A stretch of DNA of 29,214 nt from a virus. Shown here in pieces: positions 12,061 through 18,099 of this stretch (position 1 is its first letter; the number at the start of each line of letters is the position of its first letter). The position numbers were made by a program, and so were the translations under genes. Below the pieces are notes generated by a model. It was not told the DNA's origin, made no database searches, and worked only from the letters and a program-made list of their open reading frames with translations. The stretch is from IMG/VR virus record IMGVR_UViG_3300007516_000094, positions 1 through 29,214 of that record; one strand, 5' to 3'.

Positions 12061-12732
12061 ATGACACACCTATCTATACGACATTACATCAACTTGGTAG
12101 AATCTGCAGAATTTGCTGCCACAACAGAGGCCGAGGGCGACGCCGAGGGGTTACCGCATCTCACTTCTACAATGGCGAAAAATATTTCTGATCAGATCGA
12201 CACTGAAGGCCCACACGCTATTTCTAAAAGTGTTGAATGGGGTGACGGTGCATCCAGAGAGCTTATTCGAAAAATACAAAACATGCTAGACGATTATTCA
12301 GCTGCTGTAGATGAATCGGCAGCATGGAAAAGAAAAGAAGGTAAAAGTAAATCCGGCGGCCTTAATAGCAAGGGTGTGGCCAGTTACCGTAAGGAACACC
12401 CGGGCAGCAAGTTACAAACAGCAGTAACTACCAAACCCAGCAAACTGGACCCCGACAGCAAAGATGCTAAACGGAGAAAAAGTTTTTGTGCTAGAATGGG
12501 TGGCATGAAAGGACCGTCGAAAGACGATAACGGCAAGCCCACTCGAAAAGCATTAGCATTAAAGAAGTGGAATTGTGAAAGCATTGCTGACCTGGGCATG
12601 CTGATTGAATCTGAGATTCAGGAAGCAAAGCAAAGACTAGACCCCAGTTGTTGGAAAGGATACCGAAAGGCCGGCACCAAAATGAAAAATGGTGTAAAAG
12701 TTAACAACTGCGTGCCAACCAACAAAACTTAA
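12061..12732 (+). CDS. Phage protein with RKSFCARM motif (DUF5872-like)
   Basis: A 223-residue basic protein. The middle (AWKRKEGKSKSGGLNSKGV, then RRKSFCARMGGMKGP and GKPTRKALALKKWNC) is a conserved block found in many large phages and some bacteria, with two invariant Cys. The C-terminus (LDPSCWKGYRKAGTKMKNGV, then NNCVP) is a second conserved phage block. Both are of unknown function; the basic charge suggests nucleic-acid binding or packaging into the head. The N-terminal MTHLSIRHYINLVES could be a capsid-targeting helix. Start set by the late promoter. Confidence 0.75.
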   Translation: MTHLSIRHYINLVESAEFAATTEAEGDAEGLPHLTSTMAKNISDQIDTEGPHAISKSVEWGDGASRELIRKIQNMLDDYSAAVDESAAWKRKEGKSKSGGLNSKGVASYRKEHPGSKLQTAVTTKPSKLDPDSKDAKRRKSFCARMGGMKGPSKDDNGKPTRKALALKKWNCESIADLGMLIESEIQEAKQRLDPSCWKGYRKAGTKMKNGVKVNNCVPTNKT

Positions 12733-12742
12733 ATACCTTTAT

Positions 12743-12815
12743 ATCTCTATCGTCTAACGGTTTAGGACGCTACTCCCTCAAAGTAGAAATTTGGGCTCGA
12801 CTCCCAACAGAGATT
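12743..12815 (+). tRNA. tRNA-Glu(CTC), no encoded CCA
   Basis: Acceptor ATCTCTA/CAGAGAT (6 pairs), D-stem GTC/GAC with GG in the loop, anticodon arm CTACT-CCCTCAA-AGTAG with C33 instead of U33, T-arm TTGGG-CTCGACT-CCCAA. U73 followed by CTA. Confidence 0.65.
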
Positions 12816-12824
12816 CTATTTTAT

Positions 12825-12893
12825 ATCCCGCAATGGCTTTATAGATGAGGTCCAAACTTGTTCTATTAGGGGTTCGATTCCTCGGGGATGCCA
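12825..12893 (+). tRNA. tRNA-Trp-like(CCA), D-arm-reduced
   Basis: A1-U72 and G73 as in tRNA-Trp, anticodon arm ATGAG-GTCCAAA-CTTGT, T-loop TTCGATT, CCA. Only about 13 nt lie between acceptor and anticodon arms, so there is no normal D-arm; the inner acceptor pairs are imperfect. Confidence 0.5.
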
Positions 12894-12898
12894 GTTAT

Positions 12899-12979
12899 GT
12901 CTTCTCAACATGAGATGTGTAGGTTCGGAGGTAACGTTACCGAACTTGGAGTGCGGTGTAATACCGACGGGAGACGCCA
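12899..12979 (+). ncRNA. tRNA-like RNA with large internal hairpin
   Basis: Acceptor GTCTTCT/GGGAGAC, G73 and CCA; T-arm-like CGG-TGTAATA-CCG; the centre is one long hairpin, GTTC...GGTAAC/GTTACC...GAAC, plus TCTCA-ACA-TGAGA. No anticodon loop. 81 nt. Confidence 0.45.
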
Positions 12980-12986
12980 GTTTTAT

Positions 12987-13060
12987 TGCCTCGTAGCTTA
13001 ACAGGAAGAGCGGCCGGATTCTGAGTCCGGAGGACGTCGGTTCGAGTCCGACAGGGGTTG
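12987..13060 (+). tRNA. tRNA-Gln(CTG), no encoded CCA
   Basis: D-arm GCTT-AACAGGAA-GAGC, perfect anticodon arm CCGGA-TTCTGAG-TCCGG, T-arm GTCGG-TTCGAGT-CCGAC, G73 followed by CAC. The acceptor has U1 opposite U72, as in the other Gln tRNAs. Paralogue of 13870-13946. Confidence 0.8.
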
Positions 13061-13067
13061 CACAAAT

Positions 13068-13075
13068 GATAAATA
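13068..13075 (+). promoter_or_regulatory. Late promoter GATAAATA, 4 nt before start codon
   Basis: GATAAATA-GTTC-ATG: leaves no 5' leader for the endonuclease gene. Confidence 0.65.
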
Positions 13076-13079
13076 GTTC

Positions 13080-13793
13080 ATGAACTATTTATACCAAATC
13101 ACCAACCTTATAAACAACAAAATCTATGTAGGTGTTCATAAAACAAATAATATAGATGATGGTTATATGGGAAGTGGAAAAGTTATAGTATCGGCTATAA
13201 AGAAATACGGAATAGAGAATTTCAGAAAAGATATTTTAGAATTCTTTGATACATACGATCTTGTCTTGCAAAAAGAAACAGAAATAGTTACCGAAGAATT
13301 TCTGCAAAGACCCGATGTGTATAATCTCCGTAAAGGAGGTTCCGGCGGATTTGATTATATAAACAAGACAGGCCTTGCGTCTGTCGGCCGTGTAAAAGGA
13401 TATAATAATCGAACGAAAGAATCATATGCTAAAATGTCAGAAGGCGGCAAGAAGGGTGCTGCTTCACTTAATATTTCAGGTAACAGAACACCCGGTAATG
13501 CATCTCGTGCAGATTACGCCAGGTTGCATACGCAAACAAAAGATGCTAAAATTAAAAGAAAGAAGACATTAGCTGAAATAAATCATCAGCAAGGCACTAA
13601 GAATTCCCAGTTTGGAAAGTGCTGGATTACAGATGGTATCGAGAGTAAAAAGATAAAAAAAGAAGAATTAGAAAAATATGTTTCCGAAGGATGGAGACAA
13701 GGAAGAATAATGCACCGTTCGACTTCTGGTGAGGTCACCAGCCTTTCACGCTGGGTAGAGGGGTTCGAAACCCCTACGGTGTACCAGTTATGA
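13080..13793 (+). CDS. GIY-YIG homing endonuclease overlapping tRNA-Glu
   Basis: A 237-residue protein with a GIY-YIG domain in residues 1-95 (MNYLYQITN, IYVGVHKTNN, YMGSGK, KKYGIENF, KETEIVTEEF) and the NSQFGKCWITDG tail seen in the 7565 protein. The family usually ends near GWRQGR. Here the frame has no stop there and runs ~25 codons through the whole tRNA-Glu gene to TGA at 13791-13793, so the last residues are translated tRNA sequence. This is likely the scar of insertion next to the tRNA. Leaderless by promoter position. Confidence 0.85.
   Translation: MNYLYQITNLINNKIYVGVHKTNNIDDGYMGSGKVIVSAIKKYGIENFRKDILEFFDTYDLVLQKETEIVTEEFLQRPDVYNLRKGGSGGFDYINKTGLASVGRVKGYNNRTKESYAKMSEGGKKGAASLNISGNRTPGNASRADYARLHTQTKDAKIKRKKTLAEINHQQGTKNSQFGKCWITDGIESKKIKKEELEKYVSEGWRQGRIMHRSTSGEVTSLSRWVEGFETPTVYQL
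13712..13786 (+). tRNA. tRNA-Glu(TTC)
   Basis: Acceptor GCACCGT/ACGGTGT, D-stem GAC/GTC, anticodon arm CCAGC-CTTTCAC-GCTGG, T-arm AGGGG-TTCGAAA-CCCCT, A73 and CCA. Canonical, and entirely inside the 3' end of the endonuclease ORF. Confidence 0.92.
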
Positions 13794-13858
13794 CCCTACC
13801 CTGGAATGGGAGAAAATGTTACATGAATATGTAACCAAGTAGGTGAGAGCCCAGGGTC
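13792..13858 (+). ncRNA. tRNA-sized structured RNA
   Basis: GACCCT/AGGGTC closes a 67-nt element with hairpins CCC/GGG and GTTACAT-GAAT-ATGTAAC. G and CC follow the right arm. No T-arm of the TTCGA type or clear anticodon. Confidence 0.4.
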
Positions 13859-13869
13859 GCCTATATTAT

Positions 13870-13946
13870 TGCGGGGTAGCTTAACAGGAAGAGCGATCTG
13901 ATTTTGAGTCAGAGATACGTCGGTTCGAGTCCGACACCCGTTGCCA
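13870..13946 (+). tRNA. tRNA-Gln(TTG)
   Basis: D-arm GCTT-AACAGGAA-GAGC, anticodon arm TCTGA-TTTTGAG-TCAGA, T-arm GTCGG-TTCGAGT-CCGAC, G73 and CCA. U1 opposite U72. Confidence 0.88.
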
Positions 13947-13970
13947 AACCAAGGGAGTGTAAGTTAAAAT

Positions 13971-14138
13971 ATGTCAGATGATAAACAAACGTATAGCAGA
14001 AAAGGCATGTTATGCCCGGCATGCGAAAATGGACATCTTGTAGAAGGTAGTATTTACGACGACTGGGAATCCATGTTGACATGTGACAACGGCGAATGTA
14101 GACTACGGGTTGATTCGCGCGGGGAGAAAGAAGAATAA
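13971..14138 (+). CDS. Small zinc-ribbon-like protein (55 aa)
   Basis: Begins MSDDKQTYSRKGMLCPACEN, with a second pair in CDNGEC: a CxxC...C-x4-C four-cysteine zinc-ribbon pattern. Preceded by AAGGGAG. Acidic tail GEKEE. No named family; possibly a small transcription- or anti-host factor. Placed between tRNA-Gln and tRNA-Ser. Confidence 0.65.
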   Translation: MSDDKQTYSRKGMLCPACENGHLVEGSIYDDWESMLTCDNGECRLRVDSRGEKEE

Positions 14139-14160
14139 GGAAGATTTGCAGAGTGGATAC

Positions 14161-14248
14161 AGAAAGTTAAGCTAATGGGATTAGCCGCAACCTGCTAAGT
14201 TGTTGGCTCGTGAAAACGGGTGCGGGTCGGGACCGCAACTTTCTGCCA
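14161..14248 (+). tRNA. tRNA-Ser(GCT)
   Basis: Perfect acceptor AGAAAGT/ACTTTCT, G73, CCA; D-arm GCTA-ATGGGAT-TAGC; anticodon arm GCAAC-CTGCTAA-GTTGT; variable arm CTCG/CGGG; T-arm TGCGG-GTCGGGA-CCGCA with an atypical T-loop. Confidence 0.85.
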
Positions 14249-14254
14249 TATAAT

Positions 14255-14617
14255 ATGAAAAACTTTATAATAGATGAAAAGTTCCTGACCCAGGAGACTG
14301 TCCACAACGAGTGGAGTATGTATGCTGGCAGAACAGATCTTACAGAAGATGAGACGATAAAAGTCCTGAAGGGCGAGGGAAGGATGACATCTACTTCGTC
14401 AATTGATAATCCGGTATTTACTGAGTTGAGAAATCAGCTTGAGGTAGATGGATACATAAAGACAGAACGTAACTGGTGGAACGGCGACATGGTGACCAAA
14501 CCGTTTAGCTTAAACGATTATAAGTTTAAGAAGGGAGCAAGGTTTCCCTGTGCTGGCGCACTTAAGATTACTATAGAGGTTGATAGAAAATATAGAAAGA
14601 AAAATAAAAAGATTTGA
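14255..14617 (+). CDS. Hypothetical phage protein (120 aa)
   Basis: Begins MKNFIIDEKFLTQETVHNEW; start 14255 is chosen because an upstream GTG at 14210 lies inside tRNA-Ser. Mixed helix/strand with a very basic C-terminus (DRKYRKKNKKI). No recognised domain and no clear ribosome site. Confidence 0.6.
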   Translation: MKNFIIDEKFLTQETVHNEWSMYAGRTDLTEDETIKVLKGEGRMTSTSSIDNPVFTELRNQLEVDGYIKTERNWWNGDMVTKPFSLNDYKFKKGARFPCAGALKITIEVDRKYRKKNKKI

Positions 14618-14618
14618 T

Positions 14619-14696
14619 TGTAAGTAATGCCCTTAATATTCGCAGGAGTCACCGGCTGTCGGCCGGTCTGCCGGTCGCTGAAGGTGCTTACAACCA
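14619..14696 (+). ncRNA. tRNA-sized RNA with acceptor and CCA, non-tRNA core
   Basis: Acceptor TGTAAGT/GCTTACA, A73 and CCA, 78 nt. D-stem-like TGC/GCA, then a GC-rich domain closed by CACC/GGTG containing CCGGC-TGTCG-GCCGG. No T-arm or anticodon. Its GC content stands out from the surroundings. Confidence 0.45.
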
Positions 14697-14709
14697 AAAC
14701 AGAACAAGC

Positions 14710-14738
14710 CTGACTTGCTGTGCAGCAGGTCATATAAT
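14710..14738 (+). promoter_or_regulatory. Sigma70-like promoter
   Basis: CTGACT (14710-14715), 17-nt spacer, perfect TATAAT (14733-14738). It would transcribe the CAGC-family RNA at 14789 and tRNA-Lys. Confidence 0.5.
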
Positions 14739-14788
14739 AGAAATATGGTTCGGTAATATTATTAGTAAGCATAAAGATAACAAAAACT

Positions 14789-14863
14789 AACACACCTCAG
14801 CACTCCAATATATCAAAGCACATTAACTGTTAAGGTTAATGCCTGGTTACTGATTAGTGTGTT
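14789..14863 (+). ncRNA. CAGC-family small RNA, copy 4 (divergent)
   Basis: Closing stem AACACAC/GTGTGTT, motif CTCAGC after the left arm, an A-rich linker, hairpin CATTAAC-TGTTAAG-GTTAATG, then TCTAT. Longer right-hand linker than other copies. Confidence 0.4.
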
Positions 14864-14901
14864 TCTATATGATAGACAATACGGGTATAAAATAAACATT
14901 C

Positions 14902-14975
14902 GGGCTACAAACTTTAAAGTGAAGTATTAGGCTTTTAACCTAAGAAACGGGGGGCAGTACCCCGGTGGCCTACCA
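14902..14975 (+). tRNA. tRNA-Lys(TTT)
   Basis: Acceptor GGGCTAC/GTGGCCT (G1-U72), D-stem ACTT/AAGT, perfect anticodon arm TTAGG-CTTTTAA-CCTAA, T-stem CGGGG/CCCCG with an atypical loop GGCAGTA, A73 and CCA. The D-loop lacks GG. Confidence 0.82.
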
Positions 14976-14979
14976 TAAT

Positions 14980-15189
14980 ATGACAAGCAGAACTATTGAT
15001 ATCAAGTGTATAGGTTGCAGAAAATATTTATTTTCTATACTTCCAGACAGTAACGCTGAGTTAGATAAGATACATCACTGTAATAAGAAAGCCTGCAAAG
15101 AAAAAGCAACTTTCGAAATATTGAAAGGTCCCGAACCATCAATAACCTGGGAAGAGATGATGAGTATACTTTCGGGCAAAAGAATTTAA
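14980..15189 (+). CDS. Small Cys-rich protein, zinc-finger-like (69 aa)
   Basis: Begins MTSRTIDIKCIGCRKYLFSI; the CxxC...HHCNKKAC arrangement suggests a zinc ribbon of the Com-like type seen in phages. ATG 14980 is used because the upstream in-frame ATG is inside tRNA-Lys. No strong ribosome site. Function unknown. Confidence 0.6.
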   Translation: MTSRTIDIKCIGCRKYLFSILPDSNAELDKIHHCNKKACKEKATFEILKGPEPSITWEEMMSILSGKRI

Positions 15190-15190
15190 A

Positions 15191-15253
15191 AGAATGCTTC
15201 CAGCGAACCAACACAACTTCAAAACTTTTATCTTTGAAAAGAAACAGCATTCT
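15191..15253 (+). ncRNA. CAGC-family small RNA, copy 5
   Basis: Closing stem AGAATGC/GCATTCT, motif TTCCAGC, A-rich linker, TTCAAA/TTTGAA hairpin, then GATTTAT. Closest to the copy at 4438. The following 15254-15377 has small hairpins (TATCAT/ATGATA) but no gene. Confidence 0.5.
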
Positions 15254-15377
15254 GATTTATATAATAGGTTATCATGACACAAAATTGAAATCATAACAAC
15301 TGAATATCATTCCTATGATAGATATAGTGACGAGCATTCACTTATAGTGGAAAGTATAACAGGTGTTACAAGTTAAT

Positions 15378-15455
15378 GCGGGTGTAGTGCAATAGGTAGG
15401 AGACAGCAGATTTAAAATCTGAACAGTGTGGGTTCGAATCCCACCACCCGCACCA
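15378..15455 (+). tRNA. tRNA-Leu(TAA), no long variable arm
   Basis: Perfect acceptor GCGGGTG/CACCCGC, A73, CCA; anticodon loop TTTAAAA (TAA); T-arm GTGGG-TTCGAAT-CCCAC. Variable loop of about 5 nt. D-stem poorly paired. Confidence 0.78.
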
Positions 15456-15460
15456 GTTTT

Positions 15461-15561
15461 GAAATGTTATGACTACATACAGGGAGTAGCTAACCAATCC
15501 AAGGCCTGTATTCCGAAGGATAAACATAGCAGGGAGGTTTGGTCACCGACCGTAACATTTC
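15461..15561 (+). ncRNA. Structured RNA with possible pseudoknot
   Basis: A perfect 9-bp GAAATGTTA/TAACATTTC stem closes 101 nt. Inside, CTAC pairs with GTAG while TACAGG in that loop pairs with a later CCTGTA, which would make a pseudoknot; ATCC/GGAT is also present. Followed by GATTTAG, as after CAGC-family copies. Family unknown. Confidence 0.4.
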
Positions 15562-15574
15562 GATTTAGTTTTAA

Positions 15575-15652
15575 AGAATTCTTCCAGCACATCCTATGGA
15601 TACAATTGGTTCAACTCCAGTCGGACTCGCAAGAGTACGTTACAAGAATTCT
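15575..15652 (+). ncRNA. CAGC-family small RNA, copy 6 (enlarged)
   Basis: Closing stem AGAATTC/GAATTCT, motif TTCCAGC, then a larger interior with ATCC-TAT-GGAT, a T-arm-like ATTGG-TTCAACT-CCAGT and GACTC-GCAA-GAGT(A), then GTTTTG. It may be a fusion of this RNA with tRNA debris. Confidence 0.4.
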
Positions 15653-15697
15653 GTTTTGATTTTGATTACCCGGACTGTTGGTCCGCACAGGAATAAA

Positions 15698-16141
15698 ATG
15701 GCAAAGTTAGACTCGTCTGTAGTGTTTGTAGAAGATTGTACCTGCAGCGATGCAACAGTTAAGTCACATTTTTTGAAATTAGTACCTTATGTCTGTGTAG
15801 AGTGTGGGTGTAGTTCCCATAATAATAAACCGATAACATTACAACTTGACCATATAGATGGTAATCACACAAATTGCAAACGTGAAAATTTACGTCTGTT
15901 ATGTCCTAGTTGTCATTCACAAACAGAGACATATGCTGGTCGCCAAAATTGGAACAATATAGTGGTAACTGATGATGAATTGGAGACAGCTTTACTCAAA
16001 AGTGCTAATATCTCAATTGCCCTTAAGAAGGTTAAGTTAGACGTAGGGAGAACAGAATATTTTGGTCGAGCAACATTCTTAATACAAGAAAGAAAAATTG
16101 TAGTCGGCAGTAAACATAACACATATACTAACTTTTTTTAA
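15698..16141 (+). CDS. HNH homing endonuclease
   Basis: Begins MAKLDSSVVFVEDCTCSDAT from ATG 15698 (an upstream in-frame ATG at 15596 lies in an RNA element). The core LQLDHIDGNHTNCKRENLRL plus CPSCHSQTETY is a classic HNH nuclease with Cys pairs (CVECG, CPSC) binding structural zinc; catalytic His in LDHIDG. 147 aa. The C-terminal half may bind DNA. Near-identical 14-nt segments (TTTTGATTACCCG) lie just before and after the gene, at about 15657 and 16151, suggesting insertion into an RNA gene. Confidence 0.8.
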   Translation: MAKLDSSVVFVEDCTCSDATVKSHFLKLVPYVCVECGCSSHNNKPITLQLDHIDGNHTNCKRENLRLLCPSCHSQTETYAGRQNWNNIVVTDDELETALLKSANISIALKKVKLDVGRTEYFGRATFLIQERKIVVGSKHNTYTNFF

Positions 16142-16150
16142 AATACATAG

Positions 16151-16361
16151 TTTTGATTACCCGAACAGTCGCTGGGAGAAATCCTTGAGGAAAGTCGGGC
16201 TGTATAGAACAGGACTTGTCGATCTGTGGAAGATGGCGTAGCAATACAGGGGTAATGTCGGGAGCAGACAGCGAAGCTGTCTGCTAAATCTCGATGCCAT
16301 CATTTTTACCACAACGACTCCGCAGCAGCACAAACAAGTTCGAGTCTCGTATCTCGCGCCA
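16151..16361 (+). ncRNA. RNase P RNA-like structured RNA (candidate)
   Basis: ACAGTCGC (16165-16172), GAGGAAAGTCGGGCT (16187-16201) and ATAG..CAGG (16204-16213) match, in order, the P2, CR-I/P4 and following segments of bacterial RNase P RNA, with one base missing in the conserved 16-mer. Downstream helices: GATGGC/GCCATC, TCGGGA/TCTCGA and a 9-bp GCAGACAGC-GAA-GCTGTCTGC hairpin. CGACT near 16314 could pair with AGTCG. The 3' P4 strand and CR-II/III are not evident, so it may be a reduced or decayed copy. It ends with a T-arm-like segment, GCCA and a T-run. Confidence 0.4.
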
Positions 16362-16413
16362 TTTTTATAAGGAACTTATATGAAACATTAGTGTAACTTA
16401 AATAAGGACAACT

Positions 16414-16662
16414 ATGAAAGTAAGAATAACGATGTCAGGTGACAACATCACACATTTGAATTCGAGAGAATGGAAGGATAAATACGTTGACGACATGTTG
16501 ATGTGGGCTTCAGAGACCGAGACCAGCATGGAGTTCTATACTTGGCATTCTGTTTGGGAAAAACACAAACTAAAAGAAATGCATGCAGTATGGATCGTCG
16601 AGGACGATGACAGGGCAATATTAATGCTCAAATGGAATGCTAAAAAGCATAAAGTAAAATGA
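16414..16662 (+). CDS. Hypothetical phage protein (82 aa)
   Basis: Begins MKVRITMSGDNITHLNSREW; AAGGA precedes the ATG at good spacing. Mixed alpha/beta, Trp-rich, basic C-terminus. No domain recognised. Its TGA overlaps an ATG (ATGA) that opens a short remnant of the release factor gene. Confidence 0.65.
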   Translation: MKVRITMSGDNITHLNSREWKDKYVDDMLMWASETETSMEFYTWHSVWEKHKLKEMHAVWIVEDDDRAILMLKWNAKKHKVK

Positions 16663-16715
16663 AAAAAGTAATAGAGATAAGATCAGCCGCCAATTTTATA
16701 ATCAAAACTTTATGA
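16659..16715 (+). pseudogene. Interrupted 5' end of the release factor gene
   Basis: MKKVIEIRSAANFIIKTL then TGA. The first 11 residues match the start of the release factor downstream ([12 protein letters not shown]), and the ATG is coupled to the preceding gene. The GIY-YIG gene that follows separates this remnant from the rest, so it is best read as the original release factor start cut off by insertion. Confidence 0.5.
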
Positions 16716-16732
16716 AGAGGGTAAATGATATA

Positions 16733-16740
16733 GATAAATA
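16733..16740 (+). promoter_or_regulatory. Late promoter GATAAATA, 5 nt before start codon
   Basis: GATAAATA-CATTT-ATG (16746). No ribosome site. Confidence 0.65.
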
Positions 16741-16745
16741 CATTT

Positions 16746-17426
16746 ATGATTTACTATGTCTATGCGTATCTTAGGAATAAAGATTCAATCTCATCACACT
16801 CCGGCAGCCCTTACTATATAGGAAAGGGAAAGAATTTAAGAGCGTGTGAATATCACAGAAATGTTCCCTTGCCGAGTAATAGAAAAAATATTGTGATATT
16901 AGAATTTAATCTTACTGAAGTAGGTGCGTTTGCGATTGAACGCAGGATGATTAAATGGTATGGAAGAAAAGATTTAGGAACAGGGATATTACTAAATAGA
17001 ACAGATGGCGGCGATGGCGCAAGTGGGCACATTGGCCAGATTCCGTGGAATAAAGGCAAAAAGGGCTTGCAAAAAGCCTGGAATAAAGGTATGCCACATA
17101 CCGCTGAAACAAGAAAGAAGATATCAATTTCCGGTACAGGCAGAAAACAATCGACAGAAACTATTGCGAAAAGATCCATTTCGATGCTTGGTAAAAATAA
17201 GGATAAGGTACGATCTGATGAACTGAAACAACAATGGGCTAATTCTCATAGAGGTAAAAGACATTCGGACGAACATAAGCAGAATATATCGGCCGCGCTC
17301 AAAGGTAGAGACGGCAGGGTTTGGACAGATGAACAAAAACAAAAACAATCTGTAGAAAGAAAGGGGAAATCTTGGACTCTTGCAAGGAGAGAAGCACAAT
17401 CTAAAAGAAAGGAACGAGATGAATAA
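16746..17426 (+). CDS. GIY-YIG endonuclease with NUMOD3 repeats, inserted in release factor gene
   Basis: A 226-residue protein: MIYYVYAYL and PYYIGKGK form the GIY-YIG motifs (residues 1-30), with an Arg at AFAIERRMI and a catalytic-type Glu. The rest is a chain of basic NUMOD3-like DNA-binding motifs ([33 protein letters not shown]). It sits between a short remnant of the release factor start and the main release factor ORF, whose ATG overlaps its last codons by 8 nt. Confidence 0.85.
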   Translation: MIYYVYAYLRNKDSISSHSGSPYYIGKGKNLRACEYHRNVPLPSNRKNIVILEFNLTEVGAFAIERRMIKWYGRKDLGTGILLNRTDGGDGASGHIGQIPWNKGKKGLQKAWNKGMPHTAETRKKISISGTGRKQSTETIAKRSISMLGKNKDKVRSDELKQQWANSHRGKRHSDEHKQNISAALKGRDGRVWTDEQKQKQSVERKGKSWTLARREAQSKRKERDE

Positions 17427-18096
17427 TCAACGAAAAATTATAGAAATCCGTGCCGCAGAGGGTGGAGACGATAGCAAACTATTCGTAGCTGACTTGGCAC
17501 AAGCATACCGCAAACACGCTGACAGAGTCGGCTGAATTAATCGTATAACAAAATCCTTACCTGGTGAAATCTTTATAGAGGTTGTTGGCGCGGATCTTGT
17601 TCAACTACAAAATGAATCCGGCGGTCACAGGATACAACGTATACCGCCAACAGAGAATAAAGGTAGAGTTCACACAAGTACGGTGACAGTAGCTATTACA
17701 GATCCGAATATACAGAAAAAAACGTATAAAGATGCTGACTTTAGTGTTAGTTGGTTCAGTGGCACAGGTGCTGGTGGGCAACACCGCAATAAACACCAAA
17801 ATTCGTGCAGAATAACACACTTACTGACTGGTTTAGTGTCTACTGCACAGTGCAGATCAAGGCAAAACAGTCTAGAACAAGCTAAATCGTCTTTAGTGGA
17901 AGAGTTAGATGCAAAGTACAACAAACTTGCAAACAACGAGATTGCTATAGACAGAAAGCAACAAGTTGGCTCCGGAATGCGTGGAGACAAGATAAGAACT
18001 TATCGTTTTCAGGATGATGTCGTGAAAGACCACATTACTGGTAAGAATGGAAGTGTTAAACAAGTCCTAAAGGGACATTTTAACCTATTATGGTAA
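17419..18096 (+). CDS. prfA-like: Peptide chain release factor, RF1-like, with in-frame UGA
   Basis: Read through one in-frame TGA (17533-17535), this is a 225-residue class I release factor. [14 protein letters not shown] opens domain 2, RIPPTENKG carries a P-x-T tripeptide (residues 76-78) of the RF1 type (UAA/UAG), and [11 protein letters not shown] has the GGQ (119-121) that triggers peptidyl-tRNA hydrolysis. The N-terminal domain 1 of cellular RF1 is absent. The TGA falls where family members have the conserved Trp of a G-W pair; other Trp codons in the gene are TGG. AAAGGAAC is the ribosome site. Could be programmed read-through, Trp recoding or a decaying gene. Confidence 0.7.
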
Positions 18097-18099
18097 TAT

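Noticed and set aside
14140-14170. A second 5' end for tRNA-Ser(GCT), starting near 14139 (GGAAGATTTGCAGAGTGG)
   Set aside because: It resembles a Ser tRNA 5' end but cannot pair with the 3' acceptor, whereas AGAAAGT at 14161 pairs perfectly.
15461-16361. Group I intron around the HNH gene
   Set aside because: The flanking RNAs are structured, but the conserved group I core segments (P, Q, R, S) could not be found, and no split coding gene is interrupted here.
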